Assembly (NCBI RefSeq): GCF_020707215.1
Contig: NZ_JAJFET010000007.1
Coordinates: forward strand, 1 to 64,000
Length of the DNA stretch: 64,000 bases
From: Sphingomonas sp. PL-96
GTDB lineage: Bacteria > Pseudomonadota > Alphaproteobacteria > Sphingomonadales > Sphingomonadaceae
Reading direction: 5' to 3'
The notes beneath the pieces are model-generated. The model was not told where the DNA came from. It saw nothing but the letters and a program-made list of their open reading frames with translations, and made no database searches. Positions 19,347 through 29,315 of this stretch are shown piece after piece; the stretch's first letter is position 1, and each line of letters opens with the position of its first letter. Both the position numbers and the translations under genes were made by a program.

Positions 19347-21677
19347 TCACTTGTCGGTGATGAACGACGGCAGGCCGATGTCGCCACCGTTGTCGCCGCC
19401 CTGGCCTTCACCCTCGCTGCGCTCGCGGCGCGGGCCGCGCTCGCGACGGCGCTCGCCGCCACGCTCGCCACCCTCGCGGCGGGGGCCGCGGTCGCCACGG
19501 TCACCACCCTCACGGCGCGGACCGCGATCGCCGCGCGGCTCGCGCGGTTCGCGGGCCGGACGCGTGTCCTCCAGCTCGGCACCGGTTTCCTGGTCGACGA
19601 CGCGCATCGACAGGCGAACCTTGCCGCGCTGGTCGACTTCGAGGACCTTGACCTTAACTTCCTGGCCTTCGGTGACGACGTCACCCGGCTTCTCGACGCG
19701 CTCGTTCTTCATCTCGGAGACATGGACGAGGCCGTCCTTGCCGCCCATGAAGTTCACGAACGCACCGAAGTCGACGATGTTGACGACCTTGCCGGTGTAG
19801 ATCTTGCCGACCTCGGCCTCTTCGACGATGCCCTTGATCCAGTTGATCGCGGCCTCGATCTGCGCGGTGTCGGACGAGCTGACCTTGATCACGCCCTCGT
19901 CGTCGATGTCGACCTTGGCGCCGGTGGTGGCGACGATCTCGCGGATCACCTTGCCGCCGGTGCCGATGACGTCACGGATCTTCGACTTGTCGATCGTGAA
20001 GGTCTCGATGCGCGGGGCATGGGCCGAAAGCTCGGTCCGGGTCTCACCCAGGGCCTTGTTCATCTCGCCCAGGATGTGCGCACGGCCTTCCTTGGCCTGT
20101 GCCAGCGCGACCTTCATGATCTCCTCGGTGATGCCGGCGATCTTGATGTCCATCTGAAGGCTGGTGATGCCCTCCGACGTGCCCGCCACCTTGAAGTCCA
20201 TGTCGCCCAGGTGATCTTCGTCACCCAGGATGTCGGAGATCACGGCGAAGTCCTTGCCCTCCAGGATCAGGCCCATCGCGATGCCCGAGACCGGACGCTT
20301 GAGCGGCACGCCCGCGTCCATCATCGACAGCGAACCGCCGCACACCGTCGCCATCGACGAGGAGCCGTTGGACTCGGTGATGTCCGACAGGACGCGGATC
20401 GTGTAGGGGAACTCTTCCTTCGTCGGCAGCACCGGGTGCAGCGCGCGCCAGGCGAGCTTGCCGTGGCCGACTTCGCGACGACCCGGCGCACCGAAGCGGC
20501 CCACTTCACCGACCGAATAGGGCGGGAAGTTATAGTGCAGCATGAAGTGCTCGTAGTGCAGCCCGTTCAGGCCGTCGATCATCTGCTCGGCGTCCTTGGT
20601 GCCAAGCGTGGTCGAGCAGATCGCCTGGGTCTCACCGCGGGTGAACAGTGCCGAACCGTGCGTGCGCGGCAGGAAGTGCACCATCGCCTCGATCGGACGC
20701 ACCGTCTTGGTGTCGCGGCCGTCGATGCGGCGGCCGTCCTTCAGGATCGCGGTGCGCACCACGTCCGCCTCGAGCTTCTTCACGAGCTTGAGGACGCCCA
20801 GATACTGCGCGGGATCGCTTTCCTTCAGGTCCGCGAATGCTTCGCGCGCCTTGGTACGGGCGTCGTTGATCGCGTTCTGACGGTCCTGCTTGCCGGTCAG
20901 CTTGTAGGCTGCGGCCAGATCGGCGCCGATCAGGTCCTTGAGCTTCTTCTTCTGCTTGGACTGGTCGGCGACCGGGGTCAGCTCCCAGGGGTCCTTGGCA
21001 GCCTGCTCGGCCAGGTCGATGATCGCGTTGACGATCTTCTTCGACGCGTCATGCGCGAACACGACGGCGCCCAGCATGACCTCTTCCGAAAGCTCCTTGG
21101 CTTCGGACTCGACCATCATCACCGCGTCGCCGGTGGCGGCAACAACCAGGTCGAGCTCGCCGGCCTTGGTCTGCTCCAGCGTCGGGTTGAGGATGTACTC
21201 GCCGTCCTGGTAGCCGACGCGGGCAGCGCCGATCGGGCCCATGAACGGCACGCCCGAGATGGTGAGCGCGGCCGACGCGGCGATCATCGCGACGATGTCC
21301 GGCTCGTTCTCGCCGTCATAGCTCAGCACCTGAGCAATGACGTTGATCTCGTTGTAGAAGCCTTCCGGGAACAGCGGACGGATCGGGCGATCGATCAGGC
21401 GGCTGGTCAGCGTCTCCTTCTCGGTCGCACCGCGCTCACGCTTGAAGAAGCCGCCCGGGATACGACCCGCAGCCGAATACTTCTCCTGATAGTGAACGGT
21501 CAGCGGGAAGAAGTCCTGGCCTTCCTTCACCGAGCGCGCGGCGGTCACGGCGCACAGCACCACCGTCTCGCCGAGGGTCGCGATCACCGCGCCATCGGCC
21601 TGGCGGGCGACGCGGCCCGTCTCGAGCGTCAGGGTCTTGCCGCCCCACTCGATGCTGGTCTTCTTGATATCGAACAT
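19347..21677 (-). CDS. pnp: Polyribonucleotide nucleotidyltransferase (PNPase)
   Basis: 3'-5' phosphorolytic exoribonuclease and degradosome component, 776 residues. Two RNase PH-like domains (about 10-145 and 325-460) flank an all-helical domain, followed by KH ([21 protein letters not shown]) and S1 ([18 protein letters not shown]) RNA-binding domains. The C-terminal 75 residues form an Arg/Gly/Glu-rich low-complexity tail with repeated [11 protein letters not shown]-like units, longer than in E. coli PNPase. AAGGAAA precedes the ATG. The 217 bases between pnp and the rpsO terminator contain several GC hairpins. In E. coli the pnp leader is cut by RNase III for autoregulation, and a similar role here is inference. 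Confidence 0.97.
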   Translation of the reverse strand: MFDIKKTSIEWGGKTLTLETGRVARQADGAVIATLGETVVLCAVTAARSVKEGQDFFPLTVHYQEKYSAAGRIPGGFFKRERGATEKETLTSRLIDRPIRPLFPEGFYNEINVIAQVLSYDGENEPDIVAMIAASAALTISGVPFMGPIGAARVGYQDGEYILNPTLEQTKAGELDLVVAATGDAVMMVESEAKELSEEVMLGAVVFAHDASKKIVNAIIDLAEQAAKDPWELTPVADQSKQKKKLKDLIGADLAAAYKLTGKQDRQNAINDARTKAREAFADLKESDPAQYLGVLKLVKKLEADVVRTAILKDGRRIDGRDTKTVRPIEAMVHFLPRTHGSALFTRGETQAICSTTLGTKDAEQMIDGLNGLHYEHFMLHYNFPPYSVGEVGRFGAPGRREVGHGKLAWRALHPVLPTKEEFPYTIRVLSDITESNGSSSMATVCGGSLSMMDAGVPLKRPVSGIAMGLILEGKDFAVISDILGDEDHLGDMDFKVAGTSEGITSLQMDIKIAGITEEIMKVALAQAKEGRAHILGEMNKALGETRTELSAHAPRIETFTIDKSKIRDVIGTGGKVIREIVATTGAKVDIDDEGVIKVSSSDTAQIEAAINWIKGIVEEAEVGKIYTGKVVNIVDFGAFVNFMGGKDGLVHVSEMKNERVEKPGDVVTEGQEVKVKVLEVDQRGKVRLSMRVVDQETGAELEDTRPAREPREPRGDRGPRREGGDRGDRGPRREGGERGGERRRERGPRRERSEGEGQGGDNGGDIGLPSFITDK

Positions 21678-21894
21678 GTCGTTTCCTTCACTCCGGCGGC
21701 CCGATGCCGGCCGGGGCAGCTTGCGGGCACCGCCCGCAGGGATGAGCCGCGTAGGGCTCGGGACCAGATCGCCGGATTGCGCCCGGTCCTGCTTGCTCCT
21801 TCGTGTCCTGCTTCAGCAGAGAGACGTCGGAGGAATTTTGTGGGTACCGCCGAAGGCGGCGACGCCCTTGTGCCATATCCCCGGCAGTCTGGGG

Positions 21895-21926
21895 ATAAGA
21901 AAACGGCGCCCCGCGGGGCGCCGTTC
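21895..21926 (-). terminator. Rho-independent terminator after rpsO
   Basis: On the minus strand AACGGCGCCCC-GC-GGGGCGCCGTT is followed by TTCTT, two bases past the rpsO stop codon. It separates the rpsO transcript from pnp, so pnp probably depends on read-through or its own promoter in the 217-base gap. Confidence 0.9.
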
Positions 21927-21927
21927 C

Positions 21928-22197
21928 TTACTTGCGAAGACCCAGCTTCGCGATCAGCGCGGTGTAGCGCTCGGCATCCTTCTTGCGGAGGTAGTCGAGC
22001 AGCGAACGACGCTTGTTGACCAGCATCAGCAGACCGCGGCGCGAATGGTTGTCCTTCGCGTGGGTCTTGAAGTGCTCGGTCAGGTTGGAAATCCGCTCGG
22101 TCAGGATCGCGACCTGAACCTCGGGGCTGCCGGTGTCCCCGCTCTCGCGGGCGTGTTCGTTGATCAGCGCTTCCTTGCGCTCCGGGGTGATCGACAT
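21928..22197 (-). CDS. rpsO: 30S ribosomal protein S15
   Basis: Primary 16S-rRNA-binding protein of the small-subunit platform, 89 residues. The sequence follows the family from end to end: [12 protein letters not shown], the [17 protein letters not shown] box, [15 protein letters not shown] and LRKKDAERY. Length is standard. It lies 11 bases after truB and before pnp, the conserved truB-rpsO-pnp order. S15 autoregulates its mRNA in E. coli by binding a leader structure. No leader could be judged here. Confidence 0.98.
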   Translation of the reverse strand: MSITPERKEALINEHARESGDTGSPEVQVAILTERISNLTEHFKTHAKDNHSRRGLLMLVNKRRSLLDYLRKKDAERYTALIAKLGLRK

Positions 22198-22208
22198 CGT
22201 CGTCCTTT

Positions 22209-23102
22209 CTATTCGAGGTTGAAGCCGCGAACGACACGGGCGACCCCGTGCTGGACCTCGACCAGGGCGACCGGAACCGCGTCCAGCGTCGCAAAGGCCT
22301 GACCATCGTCAGCGGCGATCCCGACCAACTGCTGCCCCTGGCGGAGCCGCCCTGCCTGGTCGGGGGTGAGGGAAAAAGCCGGGATGTCGTCCAGCCCTGC
22401 CCTCAATGGCAGAAGCGCTTGTGCAAGCGCGTGGCCCTTACCGAGTTCCGCCAGTTTGTCCAGCGAAATGGCCGTTTCCAGCCCGAACGGCCCCGCCTTC
22501 ACCCGGCGCAGCATCGTCACATGCCCGACGGTGCCGAGCGCCAGCGCGATGTCGCGCGCAAGGCTTCGGATATAAGTGCCCTTCGACACATGGGCGGTAA
22601 GGGTTGCCTCCTCCAGCGCGCCCGCGCCCGCCTGGGCGATCGTCAGCGCGTGGATGGTGACGTCGCGGCTCTTGAGCACCACCTCCTCGCCGGCACGAGC
22701 GAGATCATAGGCGCGCTGTCCGTCCACCTTGAGCGCCGAATAAGCGGGTGGCACCTGGGCGATCGGGCCGGTGAAGCGCCCCAGCACCGCCTCCAGCGCG
22801 GCGCGGGTCGGGCGCACGTCCGACTCCGCGATTACCGCGCCCTCCAGGTCGAGCGTGTCGGTCTGCGCGCCGAACTGCACGGTGAAGTCATAGACCTTGT
22901 CGCTGTCGAGCATCCGCCCGGCAAGCTTGGTCGCCTCTCCCAAGGCGATCGGCAGCACGCCGGTCGCGAGCGGGTCGAGGGTGCCGCCGTGACCCACCTT
23001 GAACTTGCCATATCCGCCGTCGCGCAGCGCGCGTTTGACCGCGCTCACCCCCTGGGTCGATCCGAGCCTCAGCGGCTTGTCGAGCAAGATCCAACCGTGC
23101 AT
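22209..23102 (-). CDS. truB: tRNA pseudouridine(55) synthase TruB
   Basis: Makes pseudouridine 55 in the T-loop of tRNAs. The 297-residue protein has the catalytic Asp in [24 protein letters not shown], the motif [15 protein letters not shown], and the basic-aromatic stretch [21 protein letters not shown]. The C-terminal part resembles the alphaproteobacterial TruB tail rather than a full PUA domain. It starts at [10 protein letters not shown], the family N-terminus. It lies three bases after the M50 protease gene. In the ancestral order rbfA directly precedes truB, so the four genes between them are insertions. Confidence 0.95.
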   Translation of the reverse strand: MHGWILLDKPLRLGSTQGVSAVKRALRDGGYGKFKVGHGGTLDPLATGVLPIALGEATKLAGRMLDSDKVYDFTVQFGAQTDTLDLEGAVIAESDVRPTRAALEAVLGRFTGPIAQVPPAYSALKVDGQRAYDLARAGEEVVLKSRDVTIHALTIAQAGAGALEEATLTAHVSKGTYIRSLARDIALALGTVGHVTMLRRVKAGPFGLETAISLDKLAELGKGHALAQALLPLRAGLDDIPAFSLTPDQAGRLRQGQQLVGIAADDGQAFATLDAVPVALVEVQHGVARVVRGFNLE

Positions 23103-23105
23103 CGC

Positions 23106-23792
23106 TCAGCCCCCCAGCCCGACGAGGCGCAGCAGCCCCTCGGCCAGGCCGAACACGATCGGCGAGACCACGCGCTCAACCACGTTCAACTGCGGCGACA
23201 GCATCGGCAGTACCAGCAGCAGGATCAGCAGCAACGGCATGCCGAAGCGCCCGAGCTGCGCATAGCGCCAGGCGAGCGACCGCGGCAGCAGCCCCTGCAC
23301 GACATGCCCGCCATCGAACGGCGGCACCGGCAGCAGGTTGAACACCGCCAGGAAGAGGTTGATCAGCACGAAGTTGATGAGGTTGCTGACGATGAAGCGG
23401 GTCACCGCCCCCGCCTCACCGCCAGTGACGCTCGACACCACCGCGATCAGCAACGCGGCGGTGAGTGCCAGCAGCAGGTTGATGCCCGGTCCGGCAAGCG
23501 CCACCAGCACCATGTGCCAGCGCGGATTGCGTAACCGCCGCGCGTCGACCGGCACCGGCTTCGCCCAGCCGAACACCGGCGCGCCCGACACCGCCAGCAC
23601 CAGCGGCAAGGCGACGGTGCCGATCGGGTCGGCGTGGCGGATCGGGTTGAGGGTCAGCCGCCGCTGCTCGGCCGCGGTCGGATCGCCCAGCCAGTTGGCG
23701 ACCACGCCATGCGCGACCTCGTGAAAGACGATGGCGATCACCAGCGGCACGAGCCACACGGCAATGGTCCAGGCGGTTTGTGCAATGTCCAT
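23106..23792 (-). CDS. Site-2 protease family protein (M50, YwhC/Rv-type)
   Basis: Integral membrane zinc metallopeptidase of the site-2 protease family, 228 residues with about six membrane helices. The zinc motif HEVAHG is near residue 25, and the distal metal-ligand motif NLLPVPPFDGGH is near residue 155. GPGINLLLAL supplies a further conserved segment. There is no PDZ domain, so it belongs to the minimal group rather than RseP. The start at MDIAQTAWTIAVWL is chosen because the TTG-initiated extension (51 bases) lacks similarity and has no clear ribosome binding site. Substrates are unknown. It ends three bases before truB and is probably cotranscribed with it. Confidence 0.9.
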   Translation of the reverse strand: MDIAQTAWTIAVWLVPLVIAIVFHEVAHGVVANWLGDPTAAEQRRLTLNPIRHADPIGTVALPLVLAVSGAPVFGWAKPVPVDARRLRNPRWHMVLVALAGPGINLLLALTAALLIAVVSSVTGGEAGAVTRFIVSNLINFVLINLFLAVFNLLPVPPFDGGHVVQGLLPRSLAWRYAQLGRFGMPLLLILLLVLPMLSPQLNVVERVVSPIVFGLAEGLLRLVGLGG

Positions 23793-23889
23793 GATGGGTT
23801 TGTCAGTGGCGATGCGCGGCACCCGCCGCAAGGCTCTCGACAAGCTCGATCCCTACACGAGGCAAACGGGGGAGGAGCGTCGGTCGCTC

Positions 23890-24462
23890 CTAACCCCGCA
23901 TCGCCTCGCAGAAATGCCGGCGGCAGAGCGCGATGTAGCGGTCGTTGCCGCCGATCTCGGTCTGCGCGCCTTCGCGCACCGCGCGCCCCGCCGCGTCGAC
24001 GCGCAGGTTCATGGTCGCCTTGCGCCCGCACACGCACACCGACTTGATCTCCACCAGCGCATCGGCGATCGCGAGCAGCCGTGCAGAGCCAGGGAACAGC
24101 ACGCCCTGGAAATCGGTGCGCAGGCCATAGGCGAGCACCGGCACGCCCAGTTCGTCGGCCACGCGCGCAAGCTGGTCGACCTGCCCCGGAACCAGGAATT
24201 GCGCCTCGTCTACCAGCACGCAGCCGACCGGCTGGGGTTCGGCGGCCACCGCGGCGTGGAGGTCGGTCGCCGCATCGAACATCGCAGCCGGTGCCGACAG
24301 CCCGATCCGCGACCCGATCGTCCCCGCGCCCGCCCGGTCGTCGAGCGCCGCGGTGAACAACAGCGTGGTGAGCCCCCGCTCGCGATAGTTGAAGTCGGCC
24401 TGGAGCAGCGTGGTCGACTTTCCCGCATTCATCGACGCGTAGTAGAAATACAGCTTGGCCAT
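23890..24462 (-). CDS. tdk: Thymidine kinase
   Basis: Type II thymidine kinase of the salvage pathway, 190 residues. It phosphorylates thymidine with ATP. The P-loop is ASMNAGKST at residues 9-17 and the DEAQ motif is VLVDEAQFL near residue 85. The lasso region carries YGLRTDFQG. Zinc-binding cysteines occur in VCVCGRKA and LCRRHFCE. The start codon overlaps the stop of the unbroken vapC frame as TGATG, so tdk translation was probably coupled to vapC before the frameshift. It is unusual inside the infB-pnp operon and was apparently inserted together with vapBC. Confidence 0.96.
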   Translation of the reverse strand: MAKLYFYYASMNAGKSTTLLQADFNYRERGLTTLLFTAALDDRAGAGTIGSRIGLSAPAAMFDAATDLHAAVAAEPQPVGCVLVDEAQFLVPGQVDQLARVADELGVPVLAYGLRTDFQGVLFPGSARLLAIADALVEIKSVCVCGRKATMNLRVDAAGRAVREGAQTEIGGNDRYIALCRRHFCEAMRG

Positions 24463-24847
24463 CAGGCGAGGGTCTCGATCGAAAGGGGCGGCGCCTCGAT
24501 CCCGGAGATCGCCTGGTCAAAGGTCACGAAGCGGTCGGCGACTCCGCGGGCGGCGACCAGATGGAGACATCACCCCAGTCTGCGCCTTTGCGATACCGAT
24601 CGACCGCCCAGAGCAGGCCGTCGCGATCGGCGACATGAACGGTCTCCAGCATCAGCAGCGTTTCCAGCGCATCAGCCACGATCACACGGTCGAGTCGAAG
24701 CCGCCTGCCGAGCACCCAGCCGAGCTCGATCCACACCGTGTGCGACACCCATATCGGCTCCCGCACAACGGTTTCGGCAAGCCGCGCCTGGTTCGGCTCG
24801 TCCTGCAGGATCAGTCGGGCAAGGACGTTGGTGTCGACTGCCTTCAC
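24462..24847 (-). pseudogene. VapC-like PIN-domain toxin, frameshifted
   Basis: PIN-domain ribonuclease toxin of the VapC type with a broken 3' end. Residues 1-93 are normal: VDTNVLARLI carries Asp5, WIELGWVLG carries Glu41, and ADWGD carries Asp90 and Asp93. Right after GDV a one-base deletion near 24562-24570 shifts the frame, giving a spurious SIWSPPAESPTAS end and an early stop at 24524. In the shifted frame the expected tail reads LHLVAARGVADRFVTFDQAI and continues to a TGA that overlaps the tdk ATG. The lost part includes the fourth acidic residue (FVTFD), so the product should be inactive. A sequencing error is the alternative. It overlaps vapB by four bases. Confidence 0.88.
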
Positions 24848-25107
24848 GCCGGATCGTCATCCACATCCGGGGACCAGCTCAGCATGTCGGTGGCGACCGG
24901 CGGTCCCTCATGCTGGTACAGCTGACGCAGCCGCGAGATCGCCTCCTCCACACCAAGCCGGCCACCAGAGCGGCGCGGACGCAATGTGATCGCATCGGTT
25001 GTCTCGACGATTTCCAGTTCGGTGCCGGGAATCCACCCAAGGCGGTCCCGCGCCGCCTTCGGCACCACCACCTGCCCCTTTTCGGAGATCCGAGTATGCG
25101 CGCCCAT
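24844..25107 (-). CDS. AbrB/MazE-type antitoxin (VapB)
   Basis: Swapped-hairpin AbrB/SpoVT-family DNA-binding antitoxin of 87 residues. The DNA-binding part is MGAHTRISEKGQVVVPKAARDRLGW (residues 1-25, shown here in part) with GTELEIVETTDAITLRP following. The C-terminal acidic tail LSWSPDVDDDPA would wrap around the toxin. The start at 25107 fits the family. A longer in-frame extension runs back into rbfA but is not similar. It overlaps vapC by four bases (ATGA). A perfect 7-4-7 palindrome sits three bases upstream, a likely autoregulatory site. The intact antitoxin beside a damaged toxin suggests the module is decaying. Confidence 0.88.
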   Translation of the reverse strand: MGAHTRISEKGQVVVPKAARDRLGWIPGTELEIVETTDAITLRPRRSGGRLGVEEAISRLRQLYQHEGPPVATDMLSWSPDVDDDPA

Positions 25108-25110
25108 GTT

Positions 25111-25128
25111 GGTAAGATGCGTCTTACC
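25111..25128. promoter_or_regulatory. Candidate VapB operator
   Basis: GGTAAGA-TGCG-TCTTACC is a perfect inverted repeat with 7-bp arms, placed three bases before the vapB start and within the 31-base gap after rbfA. VapB/AbrB-type antitoxins bind palindromes overlapping their own promoters, so this is a good candidate operator. Binding has not been shown. Confidence 0.6.
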
Positions 25129-25138
25129 GGCGGCGCCG

Positions 25139-25540
25139 TCAATCGTCGCCGCTGGTCTCGTCGCCCAGATCCTGCGCCACCTTGGGCGCGCGCAGCAGCG
25201 CGTCGATGTGGCTGGCTTCCTCAAAGCTGTCGTCGGCCAGGAACTTGAGCCTGGCCGCGTACTTCATCTTCACCCGATGGGCGACTTCGCGCTGGAGATA
25301 GGCGGTGTTGGTGCGCAGTGCCTTCAGCACCGCTTCCTCGTCCTTGCCCAGCAGCGGCTTCACGAACACGGTCGCGTGGCGCAGGTCCGGGGACATGCGC
25401 ACCTCGGTCACCGATACCATGTGCTTGGCCAGCGTCTCGTCATGGACGTCACCGCGCTGCAGGATCTCGGACAGGACATGGCGCACCTGCTCGCCCACGC
25501 GAAGCGTGCGGACGGAGCGTTCCTGCGGTTCGTTCTTCAT
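25139..25540 (-). CDS. rbfA: Ribosome-binding factor A
   Basis: Late-stage 30S assembly factor with a KH-like fold, 133 residues. The family pattern is clear: [14 protein letters not shown] at the N-terminus, [21 protein letters not shown] in the middle, and the signature [35 protein letters not shown] near the end (partial runs quoted). Length is normal for alphaproteobacteria. It follows infB across a 58-base gap containing a terminator-like hairpin, and precedes the inserted vapBC-tdk genes. Confidence 0.96.
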   Translation of the reverse strand: MKNEPQERSVRTLRVGEQVRHVLSEILQRGDVHDETLAKHMVSVTEVRMSPDLRHATVFVKPLLGKDEEAVLKALRTNTAYLQREVAHRVKMKYAARLKFLADDSFEEASHIDALLRAPKVAQDLGDETSGDD

Positions 25541-25554
25541 GATGCAATCTTAGC

Positions 25555-25592
25555 AAAAAGGCGTGTCACCCCGGCTTCCACCAGGGTGACAC
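25555..25592 (-). terminator. Terminator-like hairpin between infB and rbfA
   Basis: On the minus strand GTGTCACCC and GGGTGACAC form a 9-bp stem with a loop of about 12 bases, followed by GCCTTTTTGC. It could partially terminate the infB transcript and so lower expression of rbfA and the inserted genes. The large loop makes it weaker than the rpsO and pnp terminators. Confidence 0.55.
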
Positions 25593-25598
25593 GGATAC

Positions 25599-28508
25599 TC
25601 AGAGCGTGCGCTCGCGCATCTCGACCTCGAAGGTCTCGAGGAAGTCCCCGGCCTTGATGTCGGTGAAGTTCTGCGTGAACGTCACACCGCATTCCAGGCC
25701 AGCGCGAACCTCGGCGACATCATCCTTGAACCGGCGGAGCGAGGCAATTTCGCCCTGGTAGATGATGACGTCGTTGCGCGTGATGCGCGCCTTGAGCGCC
25801 TTGCGGATGACCCCTTCGACCACCAGCAGACCGGCAGCCTTGCCGGTCTTGCCCGCGGAGAAGACGTCGCGGATCTCGGCGCGGCCGACGACGGTCTCGA
25901 ACGCCTCGGGTCCGAGCTCGCCCGCCATGCCGGCGCGGATCTCGTCCACCAGGTCGTAGATGACGTCGTAATACTTCAGTGCCACCTTGTTCCGCTCGGC
26001 GATCTCGCGCGCCTTGCTGTTCGGGCGGACGTTGAAGCCGATGATCGGCGCGCCGGACGCACCCGCCAGCGTGACGTCGCTCTCGGTGATGCCGCCGACG
26101 CCCGAGTGCAGGATGCGCACCCGGATCTCGTCGGTCGAGATCTTGTTGAGCGAGCCCACGATCGCCTCGACCGTACCCTGGGTATCGGCCTTGACCACCA
26201 GCGGATATTCGATCGCCTGCTTGTCCTTGAGCGCGGAGAACATGCTCTCCAGGCTCGCGGGTGCATTGGTGGTGCGCTTCTGCTGGATCACGCCGGCACG
26301 ATATTCCGCGACCTCGCGGGCACGCGCCTCGTTCTCCACCACCTGCAGCAGGTCCCCGGCCATCGGGACGCCCGACAGGCCCAGCACCTCGACCGGCATC
26401 GCAGGCCCTGCCTGCTTCACCTGGCGACCCTTGTCGTCGATCAGCGCGCGGACCTTGCCGCTCTCGGCGCCGACGACGAACACGTCGCCGACCTTGAGCG
26501 TGCCGCGGTTGACGAGGATCGTCGCGACGGGACCACGGCCCTTGTCGAGCTTCGCCTCGATCACCGCACCCTCGGCCTGACGGTCGGGGTTGGCCTGCAG
26601 TTCAAGCAGCTCGGCCTGCAGCTGGATCTTCTCGATCAGCGTGTCGAGACCGATCTTCTTGAGCGCGGAGACTTCGACGTCCTGCGTCTCGCCGCCCATT
26701 TCCTCGACCTGGACGTTGTGCTCGAGCAGACGCTCGCGCACCCGCTGCGGGTTCGCCTCGTGCTTGTCGATCTTGTTGATCGCCACGATCATCGGCTTGC
26801 CCGACGCCTTGGTGTGGTTGATCGCCTCGATCGTCTGCGGCATCAGCCCGTCGTCGGCCGCCACCACCAGGATGACGATGTCGGTGACGTCGGCACCGCG
26901 TGCACGCATCTCGGTGAAGGCTTCATGGCCCGGCGTGTCGAGGAAGGTGATCTTCGACTTGTCCTTGAGCGTCACCTGATAGGCACCGATGTGCTGCGTG
27001 ATGCCGCCGGCCTCGCCGCGCACCACGTCGGTGCCGCGCAGCGCGTCGAGCAGCGAGGTCTTGCCGTGGTCGACATGGCCCATGATCGTGACCACCGGCG
27101 GACGCGGCTTCAGCTGCTCGGCCGAATCCTCGGTCGTGTCCATCGACAGGTCGATGTCGGCGTCCGACACGCGCACGATGTTGTGCCCGAACTCGGTCAC
27201 CAGCAGTTCGGCCGTATCCTGGTCGATGGTCTGCGTCATGGTGACGGGCATGCCCATCTTGAACAGCGTCTTGACGAGGTCGGCGCCCTTTTCCGCCATG
27301 CGGTTGGCGAGTTCCTGGACGGTGATCGCCTCCGGAACCTTGACGTCGCGGACCTGCTTGGCCTGCGGTTCACGCGGGCCGCCGTAGTGACGCTTTTCCT
27401 TTTCGCGGGCACGCTTCAGCGCAGCGAGCGAACGCGCACGCGCGCCATCACCATCGCCCAGCGCGCGGGTAACGGTGAGCTTGCCCGACTGGCGACGATC
27501 GTCGCCCTTGCGGTCGCGTGACGGCGCAGGCCGGCTCGGCGCATCGTTGCGGCGCGGCGGCAGGGCTGCGCCCGTCCGGTTAGCGGCAGGCGACGCGTTG
27601 TTCGAAGCAGGCGAAGCACTCGGCGCTGGCGTGGGGGCCGGAGCCGGCTTGGGCTCGGGCTTCGGGATCTCGGGACGCTGCACCGGAGTGAAGCGACGCG
27701 GCGCCGGCAGCGACGAGTCGAACTGCACCGTCACGGGCTGCGCCGGCTGTGGCGGACGCTGCGGTGCGGCCGGGCGACGCGGCGCCTGGGCGGCAGGCGC
27801 CGCGGGCCTGGCAGCCGCCGGTGCGGGTGCTGCCGGTGCGGGTGCCGCCGGCTTCGGAGCCTGTGCTACCGGAGCCGCCGCCGGGGCCGGCGCGGCAGGT
27901 GCCGGTGCAGGCGTCGGCGCGACAGGTGCCGCCTCAACCGGAGCCGGCACCTCGGGTGCTGCCGGTGCGGGGGCCGGAGTCGCAACCGGGGCAGGCGCTG
28001 CCTCGACCATGGGCTCGGGCGCAGGTTCGGGAGCCGCCGGTGCGGCAGGTGCCGGCGCGGGCGCTTCCACGGCACGACGGTTTTCCTCCGCGCGGCGCTG
28101 TTCCTGCTCCAGCGCTTCCTGGCGCAGGCGCTCGTCACGACGGCGACCCTCTTCAAGCGCGGTCATGCGGGCCTCTTCGGCCTCCCGCAGCAGCTTTGCC
28201 TGGATCTCGTGGCGCGACAGGCCGGCGTTCGCCGCAACCGGGTTCGGCGCGGGCGCACGCGGTGCCGCCGGAGCGGGTGCCGGTGCCGGAGCAGCCGCAG
28301 GTGCAGCCTCCGGAGCAGCGACAGGTGCACCCTGCTGCTGCTCTTCGCCCGGGCGGCCGAGCACGCGGCGGCGCTTGACCTCCACGACCACGGTGTTGGA
28401 GCGGCCATGGCTGAAGCTCTGCTTCACCTTGCCCGTCTCCACCGTGCGCTTCAGCCCCAGCGGTGCCCGCGCGCCCAGCTTCGGCTTGTCGTTGTCCGTC
28501 TCGCTCAT
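25599..28508 (-). CDS. infB: Translation initiation factor IF-2
   Basis: GTPase that places initiator tRNA on the 30S subunit, 969 residues. The N-terminal third (to about 340) is a long Ala/Pro/Glu/Arg low-complexity region. The IF2_N domain ([19 protein letters not shown]) follows. The G domain starts near residue 475, with [17 protein letters not shown] and NKID. Domains II-IV end with EMRERTL, the usual C-terminus. Length is typical of alphaproteobacteria with extended N-termini. It begins three bases after the stop of the YlxR-L7Ae gene, so the two are translationally linked within the nusA-infB operon. Confidence 0.97.
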   Translation of the reverse strand: MSETDNDKPKLGARAPLGLKRTVETGKVKQSFSHGRSNTVVVEVKRRRVLGRPGEEQQQGAPVAAPEAAPAAAPAPAPAPAAPRAPAPNPVAANAGLSRHEIQAKLLREAEEARMTALEEGRRRDERLRQEALEQEQRRAEENRRAVEAPAPAPAAPAAPEPAPEPMVEAAPAPVATPAPAPAAPEVPAPVEAAPVAPTPAPAPAAPAPAAAPVAQAPKPAAPAPAAPAPAAARPAAPAAQAPRRPAAPQRPPQPAQPVTVQFDSSLPAPRRFTPVQRPEIPKPEPKPAPAPTPAPSASPASNNASPAANRTGAALPPRRNDAPSRPAPSRDRKGDDRRQSGKLTVTRALGDGDGARARSLAALKRAREKEKRHYGGPREPQAKQVRDVKVPEAITVQELANRMAEKGADLVKTLFKMGMPVTMTQTIDQDTAELLVTEFGHNIVRVSDADIDLSMDTTEDSAEQLKPRPPVVTIMGHVDHGKTSLLDALRGTDVVRGEAGGITQHIGAYQVTLKDKSKITFLDTPGHEAFTEMRARGADVTDIVILVVAADDGLMPQTIEAINHTKASGKPMIVAINKIDKHEANPQRVRERLLEHNVQVEEMGGETQDVEVSALKKIGLDTLIEKIQLQAELLELQANPDRQAEGAVIEAKLDKGRGPVATILVNRGTLKVGDVFVVGAESGKVRALIDDKGRQVKQAGPAMPVEVLGLSGVPMAGDLLQVVENEARAREVAEYRAGVIQQKRTTNAPASLESMFSALKDKQAIEYPLVVKADTQGTVEAIVGSLNKISTDEIRVRILHSGVGGITESDVTLAGASGAPIIGFNVRPNSKAREIAERNKVALKYYDVIYDLVDEIRAGMAGELGPEAFETVVGRAEIRDVFSAGKTGKAAGLLVVEGVIRKALKARITRNDVIIYQGEIASLRRFKDDVAEVRAGLECGVTFTQNFTDIKAGDFLETFEVEMRERTL

Positions 28509-28511
28509 GCG

Positions 28512-29315
28512 TTACCTGAATTCCTGCTTCGTCGTCGTCTGTGCGGCGGCCGAGGTTCCGGCAGCCGATGCGCCCTGCGATTCGGTTTCGCAAGACACGG
28601 AGGAGGGTACGGGTCCGATAAAGTGCAGCCATCGGGCGATCACGTCGCCGACCCGACTGGCCGCTGGTCTGTCGGTCACGCCGACATGTACCACATTTTC
28701 GCGCCCCAGCGCCAAGGACAATATGGTGCGCCCGACGGGCAATTCCAATCCCCTGACGCCGCTACCTTCGCGATCGGACCCCACGCGCCATGCCTGGGCG
28801 AGCTTGCCCGCCCCATCGGCACCTGCGTCGGAGGCATGGTAGAGCGCGTGCAGCTGGCCGCTGCGCGCCGCCTTCACGATCCGCTCGCCGCCCGTCACCA
28901 GCTTGCCCGAACGCGCCTCCAGCCCGAGCCGTTCGAGTGCCGCGCGTTGCAGCGCCTGCTCGATGCGGTCGGACAGATCGTCCGGAATGGTGATCGCCTG
29001 CGTCTTGAAGGCTCGCGACAATGCGCCCTTGAGCCGGCCCTTGGCGATTGCCGCGTCCAGTGCTGCACGATCGACGCCGATCCAGGCGCCGCGTCCAGGC
29101 GCCTTGGCATGGACGTCGGGCAGCACTTCCCCATCGGGAGACAGTGCCAGGCGGACCAGCGCGTCGCGCGCGCCCGTCTCGCGGGTGAGGATGCAGCTGC
29201 GCTCCGGCCCCTCGTGCGGTTCGCGCGGGGGACGGGGCGTCGCAGGATTGCGCTGGCCGCGGTGCCCGGAGGCGCGCGGAGTTACCGAAGCGGCATCATT
29301 GCGAGGGTTCCGCAT
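28512..29315 (-). CDS. YlxR (DUF448)-L7Ae-like RNA-binding protein
   Basis: 267-residue protein combining an N-terminal DUF448/YlxR domain (about 30-115, with ERSCILTRE, DVHAKAPGRGAWI and a Lys/Arg-rich turn) and an L7Ae/L30e-like region (about 130-225, including SGKLVTGGERIVKAARSGQ and ILSLALGRENVVHVGV). The fused form replaces the separate ylxR and ylxQ genes seen in other bacteria in the nusA-infB operon. A role in RNA binding or in modulating the nusA-infB region is inferred from family data. The ATG at 29315 has GGAGGA five bases upstream. A longer frame reading exists but the extension overlaps the tautomerase gene. The two genes overlap by 20 bases. Confidence 0.87.
   Translation of the reverse strand: MRNPRNDAASVTPRASGHRGQRNPATPRPPREPHEGPERSCILTRETGARDALVRLALSPDGEVLPDVHAKAPGRGAWIGVDRAALDAAIAKGRLKGALSRAFKTQAITIPDDLSDRIEQALQRAALERLGLEARSGKLVTGGERIVKAARSGQLHALYHASDAGADGAGKLAQAWRVGSDREGSGVRGLELPVGRTILSLALGRENVVHVGVTDRPAASRVGDVIARWLHFIGPVPSSVSCETESQGASAAGTSAAAQTTTKQEFR

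Noticed and set aside
18318-22019. Plus-strand open frame of 1,233 codons opposite the histidine kinase, pnp and rpsO
   Set aside because: Crosses two strong terminators and shows no protein family.
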